Source of the DNA: JANQLU01 sp964434955
GTDB taxonomy: Bacteria > Planctomycetota > Planctomycetia > Pirellulales > Pirellulaceae
Assembly: GCA_964434955.1 (NCBI GenBank)
Contig: CAYSXI010000050.1
Coordinates: 1 to 28,659 of the forward strand
Direction: 5' to 3'
Length of the DNA: 28,659 nucleotides
This document shows, piece by piece, positions 1 through 7,695 of this stretch (positions within the stretch are counted from its first letter, which is position 1; each line of letters begins with the position of its first letter). A program made the position numbers and the translations under genes. Below the pieces are notes generated by a model, which ran no database searches, was not told the DNA's origin, and saw only the letters and a list, made by a program, of their open reading frames with translations.

Positions 1-1040
1 ACATCAATTTGGTTGTCGGTAAATCGTACCTGTTCGTCCAACGCATCGGTCGGGCCATATCCGTGTTCGACAAATCGAAAATGCGCCAAGCCAATTTTGG
101 ATTCGACGATCCCACGTTTGGCGTCGATCCTGGGATTCTTGATCAGGTCTCCGGCAAGGTGTTCTCGAACCAGTTGGTCGTATCCGACGTCCTGGTTCAA
201 TGCACGAATGAGGTAGTCTCGGTATCGCCAGCTATAGGGAATATTGGGATCCCCCTCGCTTCCGTGAGAATCCGCATACCGAAACCAGTCCATCCAGTGC
301 CGAGCCCACTTTTCGCCATAAGCAGGGTTGGCCAAAAAACGATCGACCCATTTTTCATACGCTTTTGGATCCGGGTCATTCAGAAACTCACTCATTTGTT
401 CCAGGGTCGGCGGGAGCCCCGTCAAGACAAAACAAAGTCGGCGAAATTGGGTTCGCTTGTCGGCTGGTTGAGAAAGCGACAAACCTTTCGTTTTGAGTTT
501 CTTCCGAATGAAATGATCCAGCGCGTGCTTCGCCAGTCTCGCGTCGCCGTCAATCTTCGGATTCCCAATCGGTTGAAAACTCCAGTACTGTTTTCGTTTC
601 TCGCGAATGGTTTCCCACGAGATTGCGGCCGCCAGTTCTTTGGCACTGGGAGGTTCGTCACGAGGATCCGGTGCACCATTGCGGATCCAGGTCTCAAAGT
701 CCGCAATTTCGCGCGGAGAGAGCTTGGCGTTGTTTTTGGGCATTCGCATCCCGTTATCGAGATGCTTGATCGCACGAATCAACAAACTTTTTTCCGGCTT
801 TCCCGGAACGATCGCGGTACCCTGGTCACCCCCTTCAAGCAATCCCTGCCGGTGATCAAGAATCAAGCCTCCATCGTCGGCGTCTGTGCTGTTGTGGCAC
901 TCGTAGCATTTTTCGACCAGAATCGGACGGATTCGGTTTTCAAAAAAGTCGTGTTTGTCTTGACCTGTTGTTGCCGTTGGGAAAAGCAACCATAAGCCCA
1001 AGAAAACGAAAGCTTGAATTCGACTCAAAAATCCGAACAT
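1..1040 (-). CDS. DUF1549 / planctomycete cytochrome C protein, 3' end cut by window edge
   Basis: The minus-strand reading frame is open from ATG at 1040 to the left edge, giving the first 346 residues. Residues 1-26 form a signal peptide (basic start, then FVFLGLWLLF). A heme-binding CYECH motif lies at residues 45-49 inside the PSCyt1 pattern (FFENRIRPILVEKCYECH, later SLLIRAIKH and MRMPKN). From about residue 175 the DUF1549 (PSCyt2) pattern follows, including RRLCFVLTGLPPT, ANPAYGEKWARHWMDWFRYADSHG and VREHLAGDLI. Family knowledge: these exported proteins usually continue into DUF1553, often lie next to DUF1501 genes, and their role is unproven though a redox or polysaccharide-degradation role has been proposed. 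It lies 421 bp downstream of the FecR gene on the same strand, in an order common for planctomycete sigma/FecR clusters. The start follows a weak GAAAG. Confidence 0.93.
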   Translation of the reverse strand, partial: MFGFLSRIQAFVFLGLWLLFPTATTGQDKHDFFENRIRPILVEKCYECHNSTDADDGGLILDHRQGLLEGGDQGTAIVPGKPEKSLLIRAIKHLDNGMRMPKNNAKLSPREIADFETWIRNGAPDPRDEPPSAKELAAAISWETIREKRKQYWSFQPIGNPKIDGDARLAKHALDHFIRKKLKTKGLSLSQPADKRTQFRRLCFVLTGLPPTLEQMSEFLNDPDPKAYEKWVDRFLANPAYGEKWARHWMDWFRYADSHGSEGDPNIPYSWRYRDYLIRALNQDVGYDQLVREHLAGDLIKNPRIDAKRGIVESKIGLAHFRFVEHGYGPTDALDEQVRFTDNQID

Positions 1041-1120
1041 CTTTCTTCAGGCGCCGCGCCCGATCCTAAGACGAAGAATCTCAATGGATCACTTATCTTA
1101 GTCGAGGCCGGATAGAAAAA

Positions 1121-1247
1121 CGATCATTGGGGGTTTCGAACCACTCGCTTGCGCTCGTGCTTGTACAGGCGTTTGTCCCGAATTGGCGAATGGGAGAGGG
1201 AATCAAGGCAGCGGGTCGAGATGGATGCGTTTGCGCATTGCGGCATA
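1121..1247 (+). repeat. Dispersed intergenic repeat, copy A
   Basis: This stretch aligns along its length with 6855-6980, roughly 80% identical by eye, with small indels. Both copies start CGATCATTGGGGGTTTC, carry the core ACCACTCGCTTGCGCT then CGTGCTTGTAC, then GGCGNATGG and GGAATCAAGGC, and end near GTTTGCG. Both sit between two minus-strand genes in the same orientation. Chance translations of it give short spurious reading frames. No transposase, obvious terminal inverted repeats or target-site duplication was seen. A core like it recurs at 1257-1290 and, on the other strand, in the array at 7999-8168. Confidence 0.8.
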
Positions 1248-1256
1248 GGAGTCGCT

Positions 1257-1290
1257 TTTCGAACCACTCGCTAGCGCTTCGTGCTTGTAC
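1257..1290 (+). repeat. Second core copy of the dispersed repeat
   Basis: The string TTTTCGAACCACTCGCTAGC followed by GCTTCGTGCTTGTAC repeats the core at 1134-1166 about 124 bp further on, without the rest of the long repeat. It shows that the roughly 33-bp core can occur on its own. Confidence 0.75.
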
Positions 1291-1461
1291 GGCGTTGTTG
1301 ATGCAAGGTTCGTGTTTGAATCAAGTGTTGCCGCGAGGAATGGTTTGAGTCGGCTTTGCCGAAGCAAAGTTCGTGCAATTGGGTGGTCGAGCTTCAAAAA
1401 ACTCAAGCGCTACGCGAGTCATCGATCAACCTGCTTGAGACATCCGATTTAACCTGCCGGC

Positions 1462-4400
1462 TTACTTGGACAAGGTTTTTTGTTCCTGCCGATACTGTTT
1501 CACCGCGGCCAGCCATTGCTCCTTGCTGTCTTTCGAGGTGCGTTTGCCTGTCAGCTCACGAAGTGCAAACACAATCGCCTGTTTGTACTCGGGGTTAACT
1601 GCCTTGCTCTTCTTGCGAGCAAATTCGATTTTCTCGGCGGCGTTCGCTGGACGATTTCGCACAACATAATCGAATCGTTGATTATCGGGCCAAGGTTTGT
1701 AGTCATTGTTCTTCAGGGTCTGCATCACGGAAAAATCTTGACGCAGGTAGGTTACATCCGCGCGAACAAATCCACCTCGGGTTGGCGTGTGTTGATAATA
1801 TTTGACCGGCAGTGCTTCGCCAGGACTTGGAACGGTGCCGCGTACGGAATCGCTAGTGTGGTTTGAAGGAGCATGACAGAGCAGGCAGTTGGCCATATGG
1901 TTGATTGCGACCAGTTCGCGAACCTTGACAACACCATCGTCATCCTCGAATGGCTGTTCGGGATCGGCTTGGTCCAAACGGTCGACCAATTGCTCGATAA
2001 CCTGATCGTCATTCAGTCGAACCAGCGCTTCGGCGCTATGCTGCGCAACGACGGTCCACGGGTAATCGAGGCCCTCCAGCAGGGTTTCGCGATAGTGTTC
2101 CGCCGGCCGGTTCTTGAGTGCTTCCATCGCTTTCACGCGAATGCCAGCGTTAAGGTCATACATGGCCCGTTGAGCGAGCGCTGTCGTTGCCTCTTTCGAA
2201 TCGGTGCTGTCCAGCGTCTGGACAAGCTGTTGGCGTACACGCGGGTGGTCGACTTGAAGCATTTGAACGAGACCCGGAACCGTTTCGTTTTTGCCCAGCT
2301 GGCGACAACATTGGCTAATGACTTGAGTCACCATTGTTTCACGGAACGGGTTCTGCAGGTCGTTGGCGGAACTCAAGGAACCGAATCGGTTGAACATCGA
2401 CATGGTTCGACCAACGGAGTTAGAGACTTTTTCAAGCGTTTCCGCCTTGTCTTTCTCGAGTCGACACTCCTCGCCCATCACAATTGGCAAGCCATTCAGG
2501 TCGGGCCGCTTTGGCAAAAGCTGCTTAAGCGGTTCAACCAGGTTGGCATGAGGGTCCGTTTCGGTTTTGCGAACCCGTGAGCCCTGAGCATTCAAATCCC
2601 GAACATATCTCATGGCCAAGTCCGCTTCCTTCTTGTTGCGGAATAGGTTGACCTGACCGGTTTTCTGATAAAGCAATTCCTTCAAGGTATCTTCATTGCC
2701 CATTTGAATCGTTGGCAATTCGGCTTTTGTTTCCTCGGTTTCTTCGGACAAACCCGGGAATTGAAAACCGCTCAGCTTGGCCATGTTGCGAAGCTGGTCC
2801 ATGCCGGGGACTTCATTTCGTCGTGACTGTCTCGAGTTTGGCCGTTGGTTGCCACGCCGCGAACGCGGGTTGCGTTTCTTTGAGTCCAAGATGGACAACG
2901 TCTCGTCCGCGATGACTTTCGCGAGATCCACGTCACGGTTGGGCTGGCCGGTCAGGTTGGGATTGATCATTGGAAACCGGAGTCCATTGCCGGTTTGATT
3001 GACATTCAGCCGTGCGGCAAGCTGTTGCATCATCGCATTGTGTCGACGAATGAATTCCTGTTGGGCTTTCGCAAACTCAACGAGCCCCAGTTTTTCACGT
3101 CCTTCACCCATCGATTCAACCGTCTGGATAGCGCCCTCAAATGCAGAGTCAATCTCATTGAGATCCTGGAAAACAAAGGTGCTGTTTTCAATCACAATCG
3201 CACCCCGAAGTTCCGTCTCTCCACGGCGACGGGCAGATCGCATTTTTCGATCAATCGATTTTTGAATGCTCTCCAGCGTACTCTTCGCGCTATCGAACAT
3301 GACGACGTTGCTAAGCACAGTGCCGTTAAACTCGACCATGCCAAAACCGTTCTTGTCGAATTGGAAGGACAACAACCACTCGACGGGCTTACCATCCGAA
3401 GCCACAACGCTCGATTGGCCGGACTGTTGTTTCCAACGCTTGACTTGTCCTTCTTTGTCCCGATTTGTCTCGACCTCGACGACACCCTGTGTGACGTAAA
3501 CGCGGGCCGATTTGTCTTCTTCGACCGACACATCAAACTCTGTGCCAAGATCAATCACTCGCGAGAATGGCGTTTGAACCGTGAAGCCGATCGCCTGCTT
3601 GGGGACGATCGCCGACAGGTTGCCCGACTTCAATTCGATGGATGACTTGGAAAGAAAACGAAACTTGGCGGGTGCACGAAGCGACAGAATCGCGCCGGAC
3701 TTCGTCTTGATCTCGACCGACCCCTCTTCCAACTCAAGTTCTTCGGAACCGAGCCCCGATGAGGTCGGGATTCGAGCCCATCGCGCGTCTTCCAGGTCCG
3801 ATTGAATCATTGCCATGTGGCGCTTAGGAGCGACTTCCGGAATGCGTTTTGCTCCACCATCGATTCCGCCCTTGCCATCGGCAATCGACTGCTTCGAAGC
3901 CCCCTTCGGGTTAGCCGTTTCAGGCAGATCCTTCTTCTTGGGGTCGCTTATATCCTCGGGCGTGCCGTGATCGACGATTCCCTTTTTGTCGTTCTGCTCG
4001 GGGGACAAATCTTTTTGATTGATCAGGTCCGGCTTTTGACGATCGGAATCACGATCGTTTTGGTTCTGAACGATTGACGGGGTGTTGGTCGGCTGTTTTT
4101 CGTTTTTGGATTTTTCTGCATTCCCTTTCCCTTTGGCGCCTTCGTTCTTGCTAACAGGAGCCTGACCGAATCCGCCGGCCCACAAACCGATGGTTAGCCC
4201 CAGGGATAAGGAAACAACGGCCACGGCTGCCGTGATGTACCAAACCGAATGAAGTCGAGACGCGGGAGTCGTTGCCTTTTTCCGAGTCGACTCAGCAAGC
4301 GAACGGTTCGATTCCCGGCTCGGCATCTTCTCCTTGTTTGCCGGGATGGTTTCTTTTGCGGAGTCGTTTCCAGGTGTGCTTCCAGACGTTTCGGCTGAAG

Positions 4401-4923
4401 GGGCGTCAAGATTGGCTTGATCAATGGCATCGTCAGCAAGACGAGAAAGACGACCCGATAAACCGTTACCGTTCACGAGCAACGACTTTCTTCCTTCGGG
4501 TTCCGAAGTCAAGTGTTCTGGAATTTCATACTCGTCATTCTCACCGAGAAACCGACCGTTGGGGGCAAGCCGATCGAGCATTTCAAATGGTTGAACGCCC
4601 GGTTTTCCACTTTGTTTCCGCTTGGGTTGTGTGTTGCTATCTGGCTGTTTTTTCCGGCGAGAACCATCAATCGAATCCAAGACCGAATCGACAAACGCAT
4701 CAACGTTTTGGTCGTCTTCGATTTGGGAATCCGCGTCCAGCAGGTTGTTGATTTCCAAATCGGAAACCAACCAGCCGGCGAGCTTGTCATCGTACAACTG
4801 TTTCGCCTCAAGGCTTTCAGGCGCGTCCTGATCCGATTGATCATTGCGATTGGCCAGCAAGTCAGCCCAGTCGGACAAGTTGATCTTGGGCTCGCTTTCG
4901 TTGTTCTTCCAGCGATCGGTCAT
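1462..4923 (-). CDS. Large FecR-domain membrane protein with HEAT-like region and CxxCH motif
   Basis: 1153 residues. The ATG at 4923 was chosen because it follows the sigma-factor stop by one base (TGAAATG), implying translational coupling; an earlier in-frame ATG at 4968 lies inside the sigma gene. Visible parts: acidic N-terminal region 1-225 that could bind the sigma factor; one membrane segment about 228-252 (WYITAAVAVVSLSLGLTIGL); an Asn/Lys-rich linker; a FecR domain about 395-485 (FTVQTPFSRVIDLGTEFDVSV, VYVTQGVVEVET); a basic Arg/Asn/Ser patch; a GLPIVMGEECRL segment near 810-822; HEAT-like helical repeats about 878-988; and NCLLCH, with CxxCH at 1013-1017. The last regions resemble planctomycete HEAT-repeat cytochrome-like proteins (recalled, not searched). 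Inferred role: anti-sigma or sensor partner of the adjacent ECF factor, with its bulk in the periplasm. Far longer than ordinary FecR proteins (about 300-400 residues). Confidence 0.88.
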   Translation of the reverse strand: MTDRWKNNESEPKINLSDWADLLANRNDQSDQDAPESLEAKQLYDDKLAGWLVSDLEINNLLDADSQIEDDQNVDAFVDSVLDSIDGSRRKKQPDSNTQPKRKQSGKPGVQPFEMLDRLAPNGRFLGENDEYEIPEHLTSEPEGRKSLLVNGNGLSGRLSRLADDAIDQANLDAPSAETSGSTPGNDSAKETIPANKEKMPSRESNRSLAESTRKKATTPASRLHSVWYITAAVAVVSLSLGLTIGLWAGGFGQAPVSKNEGAKGKGNAEKSKNEKQPTNTPSIVQNQNDRDSDRQKPDLINQKDLSPEQNDKKGIVDHGTPEDISDPKKKDLPETANPKGASKQSIADGKGGIDGGAKRIPEVAPKRHMAMIQSDLEDARWARIPTSSGLGSEELELEEGSVEIKTKSGAILSLRAPAKFRFLSKSSIELKSGNLSAIVPKQAIGFTVQTPFSRVIDLGTEFDVSVEEDKSARVYVTQGVVEVETNRDKEGQVKRWKQQSGQSSVVASDGKPVEWLLSFQFDKNGFGMVEFNGTVLSNVVMFDSAKSTLESIQKSIDRKMRSARRRGETELRGAIVIENSTFVFQDLNEIDSAFEGAIQTVESMGEGREKLGLVEFAKAQQEFIRRHNAMMQQLAARLNVNQTGNGLRFPMINPNLTGQPNRDVDLAKVIADETLSILDSKKRNPRSRRGNQRPNSRQSRRNEVPGMDQLRNMAKLSGFQFPGLSEETEETKAELPTIQMGNEDTLKELLYQKTGQVNLFRNKKEADLAMRYVRDLNAQGSRVRKTETDPHANLVEPLKQLLPKRPDLNGLPIVMGEECRLEKDKAETLEKVSNSVGRTMSMFNRFGSLSSANDLQNPFRETMVTQVISQCCRQLGKNETVPGLVQMLQVDHPRVRQQLVQTLDSTDSKEATTALAQRAMYDLNAGIRVKAMEALKNRPAEHYRETLLEGLDYPWTVVAQHSAEALVRLNDDQVIEQLVDRLDQADPEQPFEDDDGVVKVRELVAINHMANCLLCHAPSNHTSDSVRGTVPSPGEALPVKYYQHTPTRGGFVRADVTYLRQDFSVMQTLKNNDYKPWPDNQRFDYVVRNRPANAAEKIEFARKKSKAVNPEYKQAIVFALRELTGKRTSKDSKEQWLAAVKQYRQEQKTLSK

Positions 4924-4924
4924 T

Positions 4925-5521
4925 TCAGTTACCTGCCTGTTGGGACGCGGTTCCGGTTTTCCGGCCAATGCACTTCTGCAGCGATGCGCGAATACGAAGT
5001 AGTTTCATGCGAATCGCGCCGCTTTTCTTCTTGGAGTCACTGGCAATCTTCAAAGCGGATTGGTTTTGAAAGTAAAAGGCCTCCACCAGCTGGTGCGCCG
5101 AATCGGGTAGCGATTGAAGACATTCCTTCAAAGCAGCAAGCAGCTCTTCCGTCGATTCTTCTGATTCCGTTTCCAACTTCAGAATCTGCCGCCGCGCCAA
5201 TTCCATGTCGAAAAAGCGTTTCTCGTGATTGCGACGACGAACTTCGCCGCGCAAATAGTTCAACGCTTTATTCCTTGCAATTCCCAAGAGCCAGGTCGAA
5301 AAGCGGGACGAACTTTTGAAGTCGCTCAGTTGCTGGTAGGCGACGACAAACACTTCCTGGGCCAGGTCATCGGCCGTTTCGACACAGTCGGTGAATCGGA
5401 CAAGAAAGGAACGAACCAGCGATTGGTGCTCACGGACCAATTGCTCAAAGGCATCCATGGACCCCTGGGCTGCTCGTTCTACTCGCTCGTCTTTGAATAA
5501 GGCCACGTTCGTGATAGGCAT
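4925..5521 (-). CDS. ECF-type RNA polymerase sigma-70 factor
   Basis: 198 residues. Region 2 is clear: AFEQLVREHQSLVRSFL, then DDLAQEVFVVAYQQLSDF (51-68) and FSTWLLGIARNKALNYLR (74-91). Region 4 follows at about 130-185 (LPDSAHQLVEAFYFQNQSALKIASDSKKKSGAIRMKLLRIRASL), with a helix-turn-helix that is less canonical than usual. The type resembles the planctomycete/verrucomicrobial sigma-70 family that accompanies FecR proteins. Its stop is one base from the start of the FecR gene, so the two are almost certainly one operon. Such pairs usually control their own promoter; an 8-bp inverted repeat lies about 80-100 bp upstream. The start ATG has no strong Shine-Dalgarno sequence. Confidence 0.93.
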   Translation of the reverse strand: MPITNVALFKDERVERAAQGSMDAFEQLVREHQSLVRSFLVRFTDCVETADDLAQEVFVVAYQQLSDFKSSSRFSTWLLGIARNKALNYLRGEVRRRNHEKRFFDMELARRQILKLETESEESTEELLAALKECLQSLPDSAHQLVEAFYFQNQSALKIASDSKKKSGAIRMKLLRIRASLQKCIGRKTGTASQQAGN

Positions 5522-6012
5522 GTTGTACGGACCGGCTTTTGGGTAATTGGTTTAAATTGAGTCGCCAAAAAGGCTCAAAAGTCACAACCGAAAACACATT
5601 TCACGCCGAAAACGTGAAATCGGGACGCCGAATTGCCCGAGACCCTCTATTTTAAGGGAAAACGAGCTGATCGGTTGCCGAAAACTTCCTCACTTTTCCA
5701 ACCACGAACCCAATCGGACGGAATCTCGCAGCGGACGAGCCAAAAAACCCAAGCAAGAAATTGGAAGCCCCGCTCAGAAACGGAGGCCCACGTCTCGGGC
5801 GAAATGTCTTGTTCGTTTCCCGGAAGTGCCGCAGGGCGATGACCGGGGGCAGAACCAAAACCGATCTATCGATTCGAATCTCTCAAAACGAAAAACAAGC
5901 GGCGCGCCTGGCAGGCTGATCCTGTGCTCGCCGAAGGGGTTCATCATCCGTTCACGAGGTAACATGTCCAGGCCGAAGAGAGTCACTGCACGACGCGCCC
6001 CGCAAGTCGAAC
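5522..6012. other. Gene-free gap upstream of the sigma operon
   Basis: No frame here shows recognisable protein features or a good ribosome binding site. It should hold the promoter of the minus-strand sigma/FecR operon and the 3' end of the peptidase transcript. Apart from the inverted repeat at 5598-5620 nothing structured was seen. Confidence 0.5.
5598..5620. promoter_or_regulatory. Inverted repeat, possible operator upstream of sigma gene
   Basis: ATTTCACG and CGTGAAAT form a perfect 8-bp inverted repeat separated by seven bases (CCGAAAA). It ends 77 bp upstream of the sigma-factor start. It has no T-tract on either side, so a dyad operator or small hairpin in the leader is more likely than a terminator. 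No regulator is identified. Confidence 0.4.
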
Positions 6013-6687
6013 TTACCTTCGACCGGCAAACCGAATCACAAAGTAAAGAAGTGTCATGACCGATTGAAGCGTTGCCGCAACATACGTCATCGCTGCCGCG
6101 TTCAATACACGATTCACCTCTTGCTGCTGAGCATGGTGAACGATTCCAAGATTTCCCAGCTCCAATTTGGCCCGGCGACTTGCGTCGAACTCAACGGGCA
6201 GGTTGACGATTTGAAAAATCACCACAAAGGAAAAGGCAATGATGCCGGCAAAGATCAAATACTTGGACAGGAAAAACCCGAGCATGATTAATACCCAGCT
6301 TACGCTGCTGCCAAAGTTCGCCATGGGCACCGCCGCGTTCCGCAAGACCAGAGGCAAATACCGTTTGGCATCCTGAATCGCGTGACCGGCCTCATGGGCG
6401 GCTACGCCAACCGCTGCCATGGAGTCAGAAGCATAAACCTGGGGACTGAGTCGAAGCACTTTGTGCCTCGGATCGTAATGATCACCGAGGTGACCTTGAA
6501 TGGGTTCGATGGCAACTTGATGCAGCCCCGCCGAATCCAGAATCTGACGAGCAGCCTGAACCCCGGTCGTTCCGGCGCGGACCTGGCTGGCACGTGCAAA
6601 GGTCGAACGGACCCGATAGCTTGCCCACATCCCAAGAAGGATCGCAGGCGAGACATAAATCAAATAAGTCAAATCAAAGAAATACAT
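6013..6687 (-). CDS. YugP-like zinc membrane metallopeptidase
   Basis: 224 residues, the usual length for this family (Zn_peptidase_2, PF04298). The zinc site HEAGH is at 98-102 in VGVAAHEAGHAIQDAKRY, and a likely third ligand is E166 in NLPVEFDASRRA. A membrane segment at about 5-23 precedes the soluble part; further segments follow at about 128-161 and near 200-220. The segment GDHYDPRHKVLRLSPQVY before the zinc motif is typical. The protein is expected to sit in the inner membrane with the active site close to the bilayer; substrates are unknown. It lies just downstream of an assembly gap, so what preceded it in its operon is uncertain. Confidence 0.93.
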   Translation of the reverse strand: MYFFDLTYLIYVSPAILLGMWASYRVRSTFARASQVRAGTTGVQAARQILDSAGLHQVAIEPIQGHLGDHYDPRHKVLRLSPQVYASDSMAAVGVAAHEAGHAIQDAKRYLPLVLRNAAVPMANFGSSVSWVLIMLGFFLSKYLIFAGIIAFSFVVIFQIVNLPVEFDASRRAKLELGNLGIVHHAQQQEVNRVLNAAAMTYVAATLQSVMTLLYFVIRFAGRR

Positions 6688-6688
6688 G

Positions 6689-6823
6689 TTAAACCTCCAG
6701 CGTTACCAAAATAGCAACCGCCATGCCAATCAAGATTNNNNNNNNNNCCGCAGAAAGCCGGTAAAGCAGTCGGGTTTCTAACAATCGCCAGCCCGCCAGG
6801 CCGACAAATTGGCATAGGGCCAT
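6689..6823 (-). CDS. Possible small membrane peptide interrupted by the N gap (doubtful)
   Basis: A minus-strand frame from ATG at 6823 runs across the ten N bases and ends at 6689, just before the peptidase start at 6687. After the gap it encodes a hydrophobic stretch (ILIGMAVAILVTLEV) that could be a membrane segment. The true length of the gap is unknown, so the two halves need not be in one frame. It may be a real short membrane gene coupled to the peptidase, the end of a larger gene lost in the gap, or chance. Confidence 0.25.
   Translation of the reverse strand: MALCQFVGLAGWRLLETRLLYRLSAXXXXILIGMAVAILVTLEV
6738..6747. other. Assembly gap of ten N
   Basis: Ten consecutive N bases. Ten is often a placeholder, so the real missing length may differ. 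Sequence on either side lies upstream of the zinc peptidase gene and close to dispersed repeat copy B (6855-6980), which could have hindered assembly. Confidence 0.95.
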
Positions 6824-6854
6824 ACTGAAGCGACATGAGGTTTGATGCAAGGCG

Positions 6855-6980
6855 CGATCATTGGGGGTTTCAAACCACTCGCTTGCGCTTCGTGCTTGTA
6901 CTGGTATTTGTCGAGGTTGGCGGATGGAAGGGGGAATCAAGGCTGAGGGACGAGAATGATGTGTTTGCGAGTTGCCGTAC
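6855..6980 (+). repeat. Dispersed intergenic repeat, copy B
   Basis: Second full copy of the repeat at 1121-1247, in the same orientation and again between two minus-strand genes. It shares CGATCATTGGGGGTTTC, the core ACCACTCGCTTGCGCTTC with GTGCTTGTAC, GGAATCAAGGC and GTTTGCG. It ends 23 bp short of the DUF3592 stop codon, so it probably lies in that gene's 3' untranslated region, read antisense to the repeat orientation given here. Confidence 0.8.
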
Positions 6981-7002
6981 AACTTTAATCGCGCCAAGCG
7001 AA

Positions 7003-7695
7003 TCACTGCATCTGCTTAAAGTACTTGGCCGAGTCCAAGTTGGAAGATGCCAACTCGTCCGCATCGAGGGTGGGCATGTCGTTCACTTGCTGAAGAATTT
7101 CTTGCTCGGGAGCCAATTCGTTTCGCTCAGCTTCAGAAAGGGGCCGCAAAGCGTTTTGAAGTCGAACGCCAAGCTGGGTTTCAATCGTCTTTACCCGACT
7201 CCGGAAAACCGCAAACACAACCAACCCGATAACACAAATGAAACCGCCAAAGAAGAAGGCGAGTTCGGGCGGATCATGCTTGTCTTTGTGGACTCGCGAC
7301 TCACCATGGTTTTCGGGATTGTAATGCATAACGGCCTTCGAGCCCTTTTTTCGTTCGCGCTGTCCACGTTCGGCCGCTTCCTCGGTCGAATGGTTGTCCG
7401 TGTAGTCACGCACGTAAGATTGGCCTTCCACTTCATACCGTACCGACCAAACATGATCGTATTCGTAGTCGACGATGGCTCGGCGCCCAACGCGATTGAG
7501 CTTTTTCTTTTTCTTGATCGTGCTTTTTACGACCTTGCCTTCAACCGTTGGCCAGGACATCGCTTCCTCATGTTTCACTTTCGAAGAAGCTAAAGCAAAG
7601 TAAAGTCCAAGAGCGGTAAGAACACCGAACCCGACAATCACGAGCCCCATTCCTTTCCAGTTGCGAGCCTTTTCAAGATCGTTTTGGGTATACAT
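7003..7695 (-). CDS. DUF3592 membrane protein
   Basis: 230 residues from ATG at 7695. The frame stays open upstream to 8007, but that extension (about 104 residues) crosses the repeat array and shows no protein character, so the start at MYTQNDLEKARNWKG is preferred. Membrane segments lie at about 15-36 and 145-164. Between them is the DUF3592 pattern: SWPTVEGKVVKS (47-58), a Lys run, VDYEYDHVWSVRYEVEGQSYVRDY, and KAVMHYNPENHGESRV (120-135). The C-terminal 65 residues are polar and acidic. DUF3592 function is unknown; the loop between the two segments is probably outside the cytoplasm. It stands alone, with repeats on both sides. Confidence 0.85.
   Translation of the reverse strand: MYTQNDLEKARNWKGMGLVIVGFGVLTALGLYFALASSKVKHEEAMSWPTVEGKVVKSTIKKKKKLNRVGRRAIVDYEYDHVWSVRYEVEGQSYVRDYTDNHSTEEAAERGQRERKKGSKAVMHYNPENHGESRVHKDKHDPPELAFFFGGFICVIGLVVFAVFRSRVKTIETQLGVRLQNALRPLSEAERNELAPEQEILQQVNDMPTLDADELASSNLDSAKYFKQMQ

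Larger units (their letters stand above)
1041..1461. other. Gene-free gap holding dispersed repeats
   Basis: No reading frame here looks like a gene. The gap holds a long dispersed repeat (1121-1247), a second copy of its core (1257-1290), and an AT-poor tail to the FecR stop codon. No clear intrinsic terminator for the FecR gene was found, so read-through into the DUF1549 gene is possible. Confidence 0.6.

Noticed and set aside
9..995. Plus-strand open frame of 328 residues at the left end
   Set aside because: The minus strand of the same region encodes an intact DUF1549 cytochrome protein with signal peptide and CYECH; the plus frame has no protein features.
1873..3645. Plus-strand open frames of 235 and 216 residues
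   Set aside because: They are antisense to the FecR protein, which has domains and a coupled start; they have no recognisable motifs.
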